A stretch of DNA of 60,885 nt, from contig QKGM01000052.1 in assembly GCA_003250395.1 (NCBI GenBank), positions 1-60,885 on the forward strand. Direction: 5' to 3'. Source of the DNA: Bacteroidota bacterium. GTDB taxonomy: Bacteria > Bacteroidota > Bacteroidia > Bacteroidales > TTA-H9. Positions 28,696-37,632 of the stretch are shown in pieces. The notes beneath the pieces were generated by a model, which saw nothing but the letters and a program-made list of their open reading frames with translations, was not told the origin of the DNA and searched no databases. Both the position numbers and the translations under genes were made by a program. The stretch's first letter is position 1; every line of letters starts with the position of its first letter.

Positions 28696-29370
28696 TCAAT
28701 GATAGATACATACGTCCCACTCCCCTTCCTCAGTGATAACGAAATCAATAAGGCATTCGATTAGTTTAGCACCACCTTTATCTGGCAATTTATACACCAA
28801 TCTGGAGGAAAAAGGGAAGGTCACATACATAAATACTGGATAATCCGCATTTTGTTGTGGATCACCAGAACCTGATATCATTTCAAGCTCAAAAACCTGA
28901 ACAGGTGTGGAATTTCTAAAAAACCTGATTCTGATTGTACTCCCCTCATCCCGTGTTTTTCGGATGTTAACCTTATCAATATTTACGGTCTGCTTTACAA
29001 CAAATGGATGTATCCAATCATCAGGAGCAATCGGGGGGACAAATCTGTTGTTTTTCCATATCCCTTCGCTGACATTTTTCCCTAATGCAGGAACAAATCG
29101 TCCAAAGCCTTCACGTTTACCTTCATTCCACTCACCATCATATAAATCCCCGTTTCGCCATTCATATCGACCACTTCCGTGAGGTAGTCCTTTCCTGAAG
29201 TGCCCGATATAATGGTCAATGCCCCACGCTTCTCCTTCGCCATTAGCAAGTCCTTTTCGGCATTCACCTATATAGGAGCTATCAATGGAAGGCAACAACA
29301 CCCTGCATTCCTGCCCTTTTGCAAGCAAACCAATACAAGCAAAGAAAGCGATAAATATTTTACGTATCAT
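28696..29370 (-). CDS. secreted MORN-repeat protein
   Basis: 224 residues with a signal peptide (cleavage near LAKGQ). At least three MORN repeats lie at about 30-95: YIGECRKGLANGEGEAWG, YIGHFRKGLPHGSGRYEW and YDGEWNEGKREGFGRFV. The C-terminal half (110-224) is an unassigned beta-rich domain. MORN repeats are structural and often lie near membranes or polar glycans. No catalytic motif is visible. Its ATG overlaps the stop of the upstream secreted nuclease by 4 bp, suggesting that the two exported proteins are made together. Confidence 0.8.
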   Translation of the reverse strand: MIRKIFIAFFACIGLLAKGQECRVLLPSIDSSYIGECRKGLANGEGEAWGIDHYIGHFRKGLPHGSGRYEWRNGDLYDGEWNEGKREGFGRFVPALGKNVSEGIWKNNRFVPPIAPDDWIHPFVVKQTVNIDKVNIRKTRDEGSTIRIRFFRNSTPVQVFELEMISGSGDPQQNADYPVFMYVTFPFSSRLVYKLPDKGGAKLIECLIDFVITEEGEWDVCIYH

Positions 29371-30164
29371 CTGATATACTGTTTAAACCATTCTTTGATT
29401 TCAAAAACACTTTCAACTTTATTTTCAATTGAATCGGGCAAGGACGGAAAGAAATCAACACCAACTACTGTTTCAAGTTCGTCAACTGAAACAGAATACT
29501 CCCACAAACTAGCGTTGGATCTGCAATTGGGGATTAAAAAGGCAATTGCCTGCCAATGGTTCTTATGATGTCGCAACACAGCTTTATAAAACCTGCCAGG
29601 AATTATTATTCTGTTTTTCAATCTGACTGTATCAATTTTCTGATTAATCAAGGGACCTGATACCACCCACAGCGTGTCGTTAGTCTCCGTCCAGTACCTT
29701 ACCTGCAGTTCAAGTTTCTTCCATATTCCTCTGTTAAATGCAGGTTTTTGTGGTGAGATATTTACATAACCAAACGATTCACACATAGATTTTTCGGAGT
29801 ATGCCATATCAGCCGCTGGAGCAAGATGCCCCCTATCATAGCCCGATTTCTCATAATCGGTATCCCGCGCAACCCATTCTTTTACATCAACATCAGAAAA
29901 AAAATGATTTGTACGTTTCACAGCAGACACCAGTTTTGAAGATGTAAGCATATAGGCTACCCATAGAGCTTGCCTGGTATTAGTATCAAAACCAACGATA
30001 AACCCCGATCTCTCCAGTATCATTACTTCTCTCCTGGAAAAAGGCAGTGCAATTTGATCGCGATCTTTTTCAGAACTAATTATTCTCCCTCCGTAATCAT
30101 CCATTCCTGACATTACTCCGGAATTAACAGAAAGAATAAAGAAAAGCAAGCCAATCAAACTCAT
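29367..30164 (-). CDS. exported DNA/RNA non-specific endonuclease
   Basis: 265 residues with a signal peptide or anchor (MSLIGLLFFILSVNSG) and a beta-beta-alpha metal nuclease domain. The hallmark DRGH is at 110-113 within SGYDRGHLAPAADM, followed by the Asn of YVNISPQKPAFNRGIW, which binds Mg(II). The family (Serratia nuclease/NucA/EndoG) cuts DNA and RNA without sequence preference. The frame begins 11 codons upstream inside ung. The ATG at 30164 lies one base after the ung stop and gives the signal peptide. It may serve scavenging of external DNA. A toxin role cannot be argued, since no immunity gene is evident. Confidence 0.88.
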   Translation of the reverse strand: MSLIGLLFFILSVNSGVMSGMDDYGGRIISSEKDRDQIALPFSRREVMILERSGFIVGFDTNTRQALWVAYMLTSSKLVSAVKRTNHFFSDVDVKEWVARDTDYEKSGYDRGHLAPAADMAYSEKSMCESFGYVNISPQKPAFNRGIWKKLELQVRYWTETNDTLWVVSGPLINQKIDTVRLKNRIIIPGRFYKAVLRHHKNHWQAIAFLIPNCRSNASLWEYSVSVDELETVVGVDFFPSLPDSIENKVESVFEIKEWFKQYIR

Positions 30165-30165
30165 C

Positions 30166-30858
30166 CTATATATTCTTAGAAAAAGACACCCAATCAATAG
30201 TCTGGTAACCTAAACCCTCAAGAAAATGATTCGCAGTGGAAAAATGACCACAACCGATAAATCCTCTATAAGCTGATAAGGGTGATGGGTGAGCTGACCT
30301 CAAAATCAAATGTCTGGAACAATCAATTAGTTCAGCTTTAGCTTGAGCATCGTTACCCCAAAGCATAAAAACAAGATGATGATAACGAACCGAAAGGTAA
30401 CTAATTAATCGATCTGTTAATAATTCCCAGCCGATCTTACGATGAGATCCAGCGGCACCTTTCCTTACAGTAAGTATAGTATTTAAAAGAAGTACTCCCT
30501 GTTGTGCCCATGAAGTAAGGTCGCCAGAATCAGGCATAGTTACAGAAAAATCTCGGGATATTTCTTTAAAAATATTTCTCAGAGAAGGAGGTATCCTGAC
30601 ACCATCAGGAACAGAAAAAGCAAGCCCATTCGCCTGATTTTCACCATGATACGGATCCTGTCCTAAAATAACAACTTTAAGCAACTGAGGATTAGTTTCA
30701 TACAACGCCCTAAACCTGGCATCAAATGGGGGATAGATTGTATATGAACAAGACTCTACATCAATAATTCTGCTGATATTCATCAATATATCACTCACCT
30801 CAGGCAGATTAAAAAAATCAGACCATAAATCATTAATAACAATATCATTCACCTTCAA
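30166..30858 (-). CDS. ung: uracil-DNA glycosylase, family 1
   Basis: About 230 residues. It removes uracil from DNA to start base-excision repair. Seen: the water-activating motif VVILGQDPYHG (Asp68), the uracil-binding FSVPDGVRIPPSLRNIFKEI, GVLLLNTILTV, the Asn in VFMLWGNDAQAK, and the leucine loop HPSPLSAYRGFIG. The start is unusual. The N-terminal helix requires a start near 30858, where only TTG (30858) and GTG (30852) are available, and the first in-frame ATG would cut into the domain. It is the first gene of the cluster and is followed after one base by the secreted nuclease. Confidence 0.93.
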   Translation of the reverse strand: MKVNDIVINDLWSDFFNLPEVSDILMNISRIIDVESCSYTIYPPFDARFRALYETNPQLLKVVILGQDPYHGENQANGLAFSVPDGVRIPPSLRNIFKEISRDFSVTMPDSGDLTSWAQQGVLLLNTILTVRKGAAGSHRKIGWELLTDRLISYLSVRYHHLVFMLWGNDAQAKAELIDCSRHLILRSAHPSPLSAYRGFIGCGHFSTANHFLEGLGYQTIDWVSFSKNI

Positions 30859-30984
30859 TCGTTGTTTATTAATAATAAACTAGCAAGGTTAATAAAAAAA
30901 CCATCTTATGATTTAAAACAATTGCTTTTTCGCCAACAAATAGTTTACTTTGTGGAAAATTTTGCCCTACTTTAGTTAAGAAGC

Positions 30985-31113
30985 ATGAAAAACTTTGCAA
31001 TAATTTTTTTAATAATTATAGGAGCTACTTTGATTTTGTCTTCATGTAAGTCAAATGAAAGATGTGCTGCTTATGGCGAGGCTAACAAATATCAAATAGA
31101 GCGTCGCAGGTAA
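30985..31113 (+). CDS. small lipoprotein, 42 residues
   Basis: A short frame with a Lys-poor start (MKNFAII), one hydrophobic segment and a lipobox-like LSSC at residues 18-21, then a 21-residue polar tail with a Cys-Ala-Ala-Tyr and an arginine-rich end. It stands between divergent ung and the T9SS propeller gene and is followed at 31187-31216 by a strong plus-strand terminator, which supports its being transcribed. It resembles the many tiny Cys-containing lipoproteins of Bacteroidota. Its function is unknown. Confidence 0.65.
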   Translation: MKNFAIIFLIIIGATLILSSCKSNERCAAYGEANKYQIERRR

Positions 31114-31186
31114 ACAATATCTTTTCAATTCTAATAGCCGTGGGCTTTCTACCCCACATAATCAGGATTGAAATAATGTTAAGATT

Positions 31187-31216
31187 AAAACCGCTGTAAA
31201 AATTACAGCGGTTTTT
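31187..31216 (+). terminator. rho-independent terminator after the small lipoprotein gene
   Basis: AAAACCGCTGTAA (31187-31199) and TTACAGCGGTTTT (31203-31215) form a 13-bp stem with a three-base loop and a T-run. It is symmetric enough to act in both directions. Confidence 0.85.
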
Positions 31217-31267
31217 CTTATTTCAACCAGGTCAAATATCTGCTATCTGATAAATGGTATTACTTAT

Positions 31268-31299
31268 TAAAAAAGCCTCCGGATTACCAGGAGGCTTTT
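31268..31299 (-). terminator. rho-independent terminator of the T9SS propeller gene
   Basis: AAAAGCCTCC (31271-31280) pairs with GGAGGCTTTT (31290-31299). The minus strand continues with a run of six T. It lies 22 bp after the stop at 31321. Confidence 0.85.
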
Positions 31300-31320
31300 A
31301 ATTTTCTGAACAACTATTTC

Positions 31321-34065
31321 TTACTTTACGATGACAAATTTGCGCGATACATCGATTGCTCCACCACTGACCCTAACCATATAGGTTCCTCGATTAAGCT
31401 CTGAGCAATTGACAGAAAATTTCTGATGAGCGTTAACTTCAACATTCACACTCTTTACTAACTGACCTCTGAGATCATAAACAGTAACCAGTGCCATCCC
31501 CTCAAAGCTGTTGTTAAGACTTAAATTTAATTCGTCAGAAACAGGGTTGGGGAGCACATTAAGTACTGATTTATTAGTTACCACTTCGTTTACCGGTTGA
31601 TCAACAATTCCGACAAAACTATTTGAAGACCATACACCACGACCATAGGTAGCAGCATAAATAACTCCATAATTAGATGTTGGTGGATAGTAAGTAACCA
31701 TTAATGGATTACCATTTCCATCATATTGATCAACAGCACTGAGTCCAGGATGTTGCATTGTCTGCTGATAGAGCTGAATAACCGGTACAGTTCCCATTGC
31801 TGGTTCTTTCACCCATTCAGCTCCGGTAATATTATCAGTATAATATAGCCCCGTCGAAGTTCCTATTAAAGCCAGATTCCCATTCATTTCAATCAATGAA
31901 GTGTTTACCTGGCTACCAGGTAAGTTCCCATGAATTGAAGAAAATGTAGGAGAAGGTGCTGTTGCATCAGATGTATGGTATACAAAATTATTTACATAAG
32001 CTGCATCGTCACTTTTTATTGTAAATATCACCTGATTGTCATCACTCTTATCTACACTAATTGAAGTAATGGAGCTATTTGGAAGAATAGCAATCGTATC
32101 TATAGTTATAATACATTGAGTACTATCCACCGAAGCCTGTTCAGCGGTCCTGGCATTAGCAACATTATTTAATCTGTATAGAGTACCCTTTGCAGTTCCA
32201 AAGAACACATAATCAGCATCCTTTGAGAACGCCACGGCTGTAATATTTCCATCAGCGACAGCCAGTTTCCACCATTCCGGTAATTCGGAGAATACCAGCA
32301 GGTTCATTGACATATATAGTTTATCTTTCCAACCAATAAAATATCTTGATTGGACAGGATCAGGAATCATTAAGGTCTCAAGTGAATCAATATCTCTGGG
32401 ACAAATAAAACGGAATGGGAACCGGTCAGTTTTGCTCCTGGCTAACACTTCAGTATTTGCCGTAAAAGGCTTCATGGCTACAAACTTTGTAGAATCGATG
32501 GTATTGGCATCATAATATGATTCATGTACAACCATTGGCATAAGTTCAACACCATTTGTCATTGCATCATCTTTAAATGTAGCCGAGTAACTTAGCCCCC
32601 TGTCATCGGTTCTTGTGAAATTGCTATAGTCGGCAGTCCCTAAACTTGCAGATTTATTCATGAAGAACATATCGGTAGATATCTGTGACATCAAAACACT
32701 TCCACCATGACCGGTAAAAGTATTGTCATATGTAGCGATACCGTTATCAGGAGTACCAGAAGCTGCATTTAAAAACTGTATTCCATTTGAATAGGTGCTA
32801 ACAAGCATGTTATCATAGTTATCAACACCAATATTTCTTACATGCGATACACCCAATAATTTATTTACAGTTACGAAAGTAAGTGCCCCGTTCTTGGACA
32901 ATGTAACACCACCATCAGAGGCAATAGCCATCAGATTGGGGATAGAAGGGTGAAAGACGTAACTATTATGGTAAGAGTGAATATAATAATCGCTGGAAGG
33001 ATCGGCACTATAAAAACTTATTGGCCCGCCGTTCCAATCATATAGTCCCGAGTCCTGAACTCTCTGGCCAGAATACATATTCATACAGCCAACAAAGATT
33101 TTATCAGGATTTTCTGGTGACACTATAATATTGTTATTATATCCACCGTAATTCGATCCTGAAGCAGCAAATATATTCCATGAACCAGTGGTAAACGGTA
33201 AAATCACACTCCAACTGTTACCTCCATCTCGTGAAACATAGATTCCTTCAAGACTACCAACTGTATTAGCGGAACTGGCGTAAACAACATTTTCAGAAGT
33301 AGGTGCAATAGCAAAACTCATCCGAAGCACATCATTCTTTGGCAATTTTGTTGGATTCTCCCATACTTCGCCAACTTTATACTTTAGAGATTGGCAAACA
33401 AACTGTTCAGGACCGGCATTACTACTAGTATATGCTTTGCCGTTCAAAAATGTTATAACTAGACCATCTGAAGAAGTTTCAACGTCATAAGTAACTCCAA
33501 GAAGATCAACGGCAACTCCTTCTTCAAATCCTTTTGCTACTTTCCATACGGAAGCTCCAGCATCGAGATACATCAGTCCTGTAGCAGTAGCAGCATATAA
33601 TCTACCTTGATTATCAATTGCCAGAGCATTGATGTATTCCCAACCTTCTCCATTGGTACCTTCTATAAGAGAGAAATTTTCACCATCAGTTGATACGAAC
33701 AGACCTGTACCTTTTATCCGAAGGTTTTCTTTCTGGGCATCATAATATATCCCTGTTCCAGCATAGATCTTATTATCTGATCCCTGGATCATACAAGAAA
33801 CAGCTAAATTGGCCCCTGTTAAGTTAATCTTCTGCCAATAAAGTCCCTGATTCACAGTTTTCCATATTCCACCTGCAAGTGAACCTGCATAAAGAGTTTT
33901 TCCTGTGGCATCTTGTCTGTCAAACAAGACAGAACGTACAGGACCGGCACTGTTATTAGGCCCCCTGTCCTGCCAGGTAATTGCAGTCTGTGCAGAAAGG
34001 TCAGCAACAAACCCAAAGCAAAAAAGGAATGCTAAAACCTTGGTTAGTAAAGATTTATTTTTCAT
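31321..34065 (-). CDS. secreted beta-propeller protein with T9SS type A sorting domain
   Basis: 914 residues. A signal peptide ends near LSAQT. A long repetitive body follows with sortilin/BNR-like blades (for example RSVLFDRQDATGKTLYAGSL, GIWKTVNQGLYWQKI, VYVSRDGGNSWSV-like segments). The C-terminal sorting domain (about 835-914) is VLPNPVSDELNLSL, then VTVYDLRGQLVKSV and GTYMVRVSGG. Asp-box type S-x-D-x-G-x-x-W motifs suggest a 7- to 10-bladed propeller of the exo-alpha-sialidase/VPS10 fold. Without catalytic residues it could bind glycans or protein, but the role is unknown. It has its own promoter box and terminator, so it is monocistronic. Confidence 0.85.
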   Translation of the reverse strand: MKNKSLLTKVLAFLFCFGFVADLSAQTAITWQDRGPNNSAGPVRSVLFDRQDATGKTLYAGSLAGGIWKTVNQGLYWQKINLTGANLAVSCMIQGSDNKIYAGTGIYYDAQKENLRIKGTGLFVSTDGENFSLIEGTNGEGWEYINALAIDNQGRLYAATATGLMYLDAGASVWKVAKGFEEGVAVDLLGVTYDVETSSDGLVITFLNGKAYTSSNAGPEQFVCQSLKYKVGEVWENPTKLPKNDVLRMSFAIAPTSENVVYASSANTVGSLEGIYVSRDGGNSWSVILPFTTGSWNIFAASGSNYGGYNNNIIVSPENPDKIFVGCMNMYSGQRVQDSGLYDWNGGPISFYSADPSSDYYIHSYHNSYVFHPSIPNLMAIASDGGVTLSKNGALTFVTVNKLLGVSHVRNIGVDNYDNMLVSTYSNGIQFLNAASGTPDNGIATYDNTFTGHGGSVLMSQISTDMFFMNKSASLGTADYSNFTRTDDRGLSYSATFKDDAMTNGVELMPMVVHESYYDANTIDSTKFVAMKPFTANTEVLARSKTDRFPFRFICPRDIDSLETLMIPDPVQSRYFIGWKDKLYMSMNLLVFSELPEWWKLAVADGNITAVAFSKDADYVFFGTAKGTLYRLNNVANARTAEQASVDSTQCIITIDTIAILPNSSITSISVDKSDDNQVIFTIKSDDAAYVNNFVYHTSDATAPSPTFSSIHGNLPGSQVNTSLIEMNGNLALIGTSTGLYYTDNITGAEWVKEPAMGTVPVIQLYQQTMQHPGLSAVDQYDGNGNPLMVTYYPPTSNYGVIYAATYGRGVWSSNSFVGIVDQPVNEVVTNKSVLNVLPNPVSDELNLSLNNSFEGMALVTVYDLRGQLVKSVNVEVNAHQKFSVNCSELNRGTYMVRVSGGAIDVSRKFVIVK

Positions 34066-34222
34066 ATCGGATAAATTTGTTAGTAAAGATATCGTCTCAA
34101 AATTAGTGGCGAAAGTTACAGCTATTTTGTTAACTACAAAGAACCTTCAGTTAAAAGATCATATCAGAATTATCAAGGCCTCTGGAACAGCGGCAGTTTC
34201 ACATGAATCCAATTTGGCCTTA

Positions 34223-34230
34223 CAAAGGTA
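34223..34230 (-). promoter_or_regulatory. candidate -7 box (TACCTTTG) for the T9SS propeller gene
   Basis: The minus strand reads TACCTTTG, an exact TAnnTTTG match, with a leader of about 150 nt to the ATG at 34065. Confidence 0.4.
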
Positions 34231-34870
34231 ATTACTTTCTTAGACGGCACAAATTTGTAAAAAGTAAATTTTTTATATAAAAAGCTCAAATATAACAAAT
34301 GAACGTTCTGATATATTCCCAAAAAATGTAACTAAAGAACTGAATTTCATTTTTTTCCTAAATCGATTATTTTAGTATGAACTGTCATTCTCACTTGTAG
34401 CCTCAACCTCATTATTATGAATTGTTATTACAAAAAAACAAACGGTCACTTATTTTTAAAAGGTTAATATTATTTCATGATGTAGATGCACATCTTCTAC
34501 CTTTTTTAACTCCAAATAACTTTCAAAAAGGAGATCAGCTCCATTGAATACTGATTAAACGATATCCCTGTCAGGCCATCTGCTCTCTGTATTGTATAGT
34601 TAAAAATCTATTCTGCTTTCTGGGCAATTCGTTTCGCATAAGTAAACATTTATAGAAGTTTTATCAACTAAAATTTCAGTTAACTAAACAAGGGTCGAGA
34701 TTTAATCTCTTACCCACATGAATTTTCTAAACGATTACGTTAAATCCCGTCAAACGAAGAACTAATGAAACAACATTGAATATTAGAAAATAGATAAAAG
34801 AAAACTGGAATTTAGTTCTAACCTCTTTTCTCTGTATTATGAATACCAATGGAATTAACCGATAAAAGTA

Positions 34871-34878
34871 TAAATTTG
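34871..34878 (+). promoter_or_regulatory. candidate -7 box (TAAATTTG) for the peptidase-aspA-hydF operon
   Basis: TAAATTTG matches TAnnTTTG, 56 bases before the peptidase ATG. It is the only such box close to this three-gene run. Confidence 0.4.
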
Positions 34879-34933
34879 TAGTCGTTTACAAGAAAATCAT
34901 CGTTACCCCAGGTTTAATCTTAATTACGCTTTC

Positions 34934-36145
34934 ATGCTAACTAAACATTTTATCCGGTTATTCATTTTAATTCTTTTAATCTGTACTATATTTCCTTTTG
35001 AGATATATGCCCAAGACACAACTCACAGAGGTTTCATTTTTGACACTATTTATTCAATAAGAGCAACTAGTGTTAAAAACCAAAGTAATAGTGGAACCTG
35101 TTGGAGTTTTGCAGTTACTTCCTTTGTTGAGTCTGAGTTATTAAGACTTAATGGAAATGAAGCAGACTTGTCTGAGATGTTTTTTGTTAGAAACACATAC
35201 TCTGAAAAAGGGCAACATTATGTAAGACTGCACGGTACTTCAAACTTCAGTGCGGGAGGGCAGGCTCATCACGGAATTAACATTATTAAAAGAAAAGGTT
35301 TTTGTACAGAAAAAGCATACCCAGGACTTAACTACGGAGAAAGCCAGCATATCCATGGAGAACTTGATGAAGCCTCAAAAGCTTTTCTGGATGCTGTGGT
35401 TAAAAATCCAAACCGTAAGATATCTACTGCATGGAGACCCGCATTTGAAGCCATTCTCGATGCATATTTTGGAACAATTCCCGAAACATTCGACTGGAAT
35501 GGACGAAGCATGTCATCGATGGAAGCTGTCATAGCTTCAGGATTCAATCCTGATGATTATATTGAACTCACCTCTTATTCCATCTATCCTTTTTACGAAT
35601 TATGTGCGCTTGAAATCCCGGACAATTTTGATGCAAAGTTGTATTATAATATTCCTATTAACGAGTTTATGGAGGTGGTTAATTACGCGTTCAAAAATGG
35701 ATATTCTGTCTGTTGGGATGGTGATGTCAGCGATAAGGGGTTTTCGCATAATAACGGACTTGCCATTGTTCCGGATGTAGGAGCAGTCGATTATACAGGC
35801 ACTGAAAAAGCGAAATGGGAAAAAATGACAGAAAAAGAACGTCGAAAATCTGTATATAATTTTGACAAGCCTGTTCCTGAAGAACATATAGGTCAGGAAG
35901 AAAGAGATTTAAGTTTTGAAAACCAAAAGACAACTGATGATCATCTGATGCACCTTACCGGGGTTGTAAGGGATCAGTATGGTACTATCTATTACATCAC
36001 GAAAAATTCATGGGGAACTGAGAGCAATAATTTCGGCGGATATCTAAACATGTCAGAAAATTACTTTAAGCTGAATACTGTTGCTATAATGGTTCATAAA
36101 GATGCCATCCCTAAGCACCTGGCTAAAAAACTGGGAATTAACTAA
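34934..36145 (+). CDS. exported C1B cysteine peptidase (bleomycin hydrolase/PepC family)
   Basis: 403 residues. A signal peptide (about 1-26, ending IYAQ) is followed by a papain-fold domain of the C1B type. The catalytic Cys56 is in VKNQSNSGTCWSFA, His337 is in DDHLMHLTG, and Asn358 is in TKNSWGT. The Gln of the oxyanion hole is Gln50. C1B enzymes are usually cytosolic aminopeptidases, so the signal peptide puts this one in the periplasm or outside, as in several gut Bacteroidales. It is the first gene of a run with aspA (5 bp gap) and hydF (24 bp gap), suggesting a link to peptide or amino-acid fermentation. Confidence 0.88.
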   Translation: MLTKHFIRLFILILLICTIFPFEIYAQDTTHRGFIFDTIYSIRATSVKNQSNSGTCWSFAVTSFVESELLRLNGNEADLSEMFFVRNTYSEKGQHYVRLHGTSNFSAGGQAHHGINIIKRKGFCTEKAYPGLNYGESQHIHGELDEASKAFLDAVVKNPNRKISTAWRPAFEAILDAYFGTIPETFDWNGRSMSSMEAVIASGFNPDDYIELTSYSIYPFYELCALEIPDNFDAKLYYNIPINEFMEVVNYAFKNGYSVCWDGDVSDKGFSHNNGLAIVPDVGAVDYTGTEKAKWEKMTEKERRKSVYNFDKPVPEEHIGQEERDLSFENQKTTDDHLMHLTGVVRDQYGTIYYITKNSWGTESNNFGGYLNMSENYFKLNTVAIMVHKDAIPKHLAKKLGIN

Positions 36146-36150
36146 TATCA

Positions 36151-37608
36151 ATGACAGTTTTACAAAGAATTGAGCACGATTATATTGGCAGCCGGCAACT
36201 TCCGGGTGATGCTTTATATGGATTACAAAGCCTGAGAGCAGTCGAAAACTTCCCTTGTGAAGACCATTTTCAGGAAGAGTGGTATAAAGCTATGGGTATT
36301 GTTAAACTAGCCTGTTACCAGACTATTGAGAAATTTTTCGAGGCCCTTCATAAAAAGGGATTCGAAGGAAAAGTATCCATACGGATTATTGGAAGGAGTA
36401 GGCTTGATGCTCTTCAAGAAGCTGCCCGTGAAGTTGCAGAAGGCAAACATTTCGATTCATTCATTGTACCTGCCACACAAGGGGGGGCTGGTACAAGTAT
36501 TAATATGAATGTAAACGAGATTATAGTCAACCGGGCATTGCAAATCATTGGAATGAACCCTGGAGATTATTCAGAAATACACCCGATTGAAGATGCTAAC
36601 CTGTACCAATCAACCAACGATGTTGTTCCAACGGCACTCAGGATTGCAGTGATGAACCTCCTTCAGGACGAAGAAATCAGTATTAACGGACTAAGAACTG
36701 AAATAGAGCGACTGGAAATTCAAAGCCGTGACATGTTGCGTATAGGATATACACAAATGCAAGAAGCAGTCCCTTCATCTTACGGAAGACTTTTCGGCGC
36801 CTATAGTGAAATGCTCAGCCGTGACTGGTGGCGCATATCAAAGTGCTTTGAACGAATTAAGACAATCAACCTTGGAGGTGGTGCTATCGGAACAGCAACT
36901 GGTGTTCCACGCTTCTTCTTAATGGAAGCATCACGTCAACTCCAACAACTTACAGGCTTGCCCGTCAATCGATCTGAGAATCTTACCGATAGCACTATGC
37001 ATCTTGATTCTCTTGTAGAAGTCCACGCAATTTTAAAAGCTCATGCTGTCAATCTTGAAAAAATGGCTTCTGACTTACGTTTACTAGCCTCTGATCTGAC
37101 AGCTCCAAATGATATTAAAATCCCAGCCTGTCAGATAGGAAGTACAATTATGCCTGGTAAGGTAAATCCCGTTATTATTGAATTTGTCATATCTGCTGCC
37201 CATAAAGTATACACCAATGATCAGCTTGTTACCCAGTTATCTTCAATGGGATGTCTTGATCTGAATGCTTATCTCCCGACTATCGGACATGCCATCATCG
37301 AAAGCCAGAAAATGCTTCTCGCTGCTGATAAGACTATGACAGACAACTTGCTTAAGGGAATGGAAATAATTCCAGAATCTGCGCTCAGAAGACTATTTTT
37401 AAGTCCTGCTATTACAACTGCTCTCAGCCCCTATATAGGATATGATAAAGCCACTGAATTGGCTCTAAAAATGAAAACAGATCGAATTGATGTCTTTATG
37501 GCAAATAATGCATTACAATTTATTAAAAATGAAGAGCTGAAGGCACTTTTGAATCCTGATCGGTTGCTCAGGGCAGGATTTACAATCACCGATTTAATCG
37601 ACAAATAA
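36151..37608 (+). CDS. aspA: aspartate ammonia-lyase-like enzyme (HydF-linked)
   Basis: 485 residues of the class II fumarase/aspartase superfamily, which convert aspartate to fumarate and ammonia or related substrates. Motifs: GGAGTSINMNVNE (111-123), STND (154-157), TQMQEAVPSSYG (201-212), and the mobile-loop signature GSTIMPGKVNP (330-340), where E. coli aspartase has Ala in place of Gly. The order and spacing favour aspartase over fumarase. In several Bacteroidota and Firmicutes an aspartase gene sits among the hydrogenase-maturation genes, as it does here next to hydF. Its role there may be to supply ammonia or to dispose of aspartate. That is inference. Confidence 0.85.
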   Translation: MTVLQRIEHDYIGSRQLPGDALYGLQSLRAVENFPCEDHFQEEWYKAMGIVKLACYQTIEKFFEALHKKGFEGKVSIRIIGRSRLDALQEAAREVAEGKHFDSFIVPATQGGAGTSINMNVNEIIVNRALQIIGMNPGDYSEIHPIEDANLYQSTNDVVPTALRIAVMNLLQDEEISINGLRTEIERLEIQSRDMLRIGYTQMQEAVPSSYGRLFGAYSEMLSRDWWRISKCFERIKTINLGGGAIGTATGVPRFFLMEASRQLQQLTGLPVNRSENLTDSTMHLDSLVEVHAILKAHAVNLEKMASDLRLLASDLTAPNDIKIPACQIGSTIMPGKVNPVIIEFVISAAHKVYTNDQLVTQLSSMGCLDLNAYLPTIGHAIIESQKMLLAADKTMTDNLLKGMEIIPESALRRLFLSPAITTALSPYIGYDKATELALKMKTDRIDVFMANNALQFIKNEELKALLNPDRLLRAGFTITDLIDK

Positions 37609-37632
37609 TATTATTCTTACCATTACTGATCC

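Larger units (their letters stand above)
34066..34933. other. divergent intergenic region, no gene
   Basis: An 868-base AT-rich gap between the T9SS propeller gene and the peptidase operon. Besides a -7 box for each side (34223-34230 minus, 34871-34878 plus), I see no frame, RNA or repeat. Such long divergent gaps may hold regulator sites that cannot be named from sequence. Confidence 0.4.

Noticed and set aside
29367-30164. nuclease as a polymorphic toxin with immunity gene
   Set aside because: It has an ordinary signal peptide and nuclease domain, without a delivery domain. The neighbours (ung, MORN protein, rdgB) are not immunity genes.
33905-34231. 108-codon plus-strand frame at the T9SS propeller gene start
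   Set aside because: It is largely antisense to the signal-peptide end of the large minus-strand gene and has no recognisable domain.
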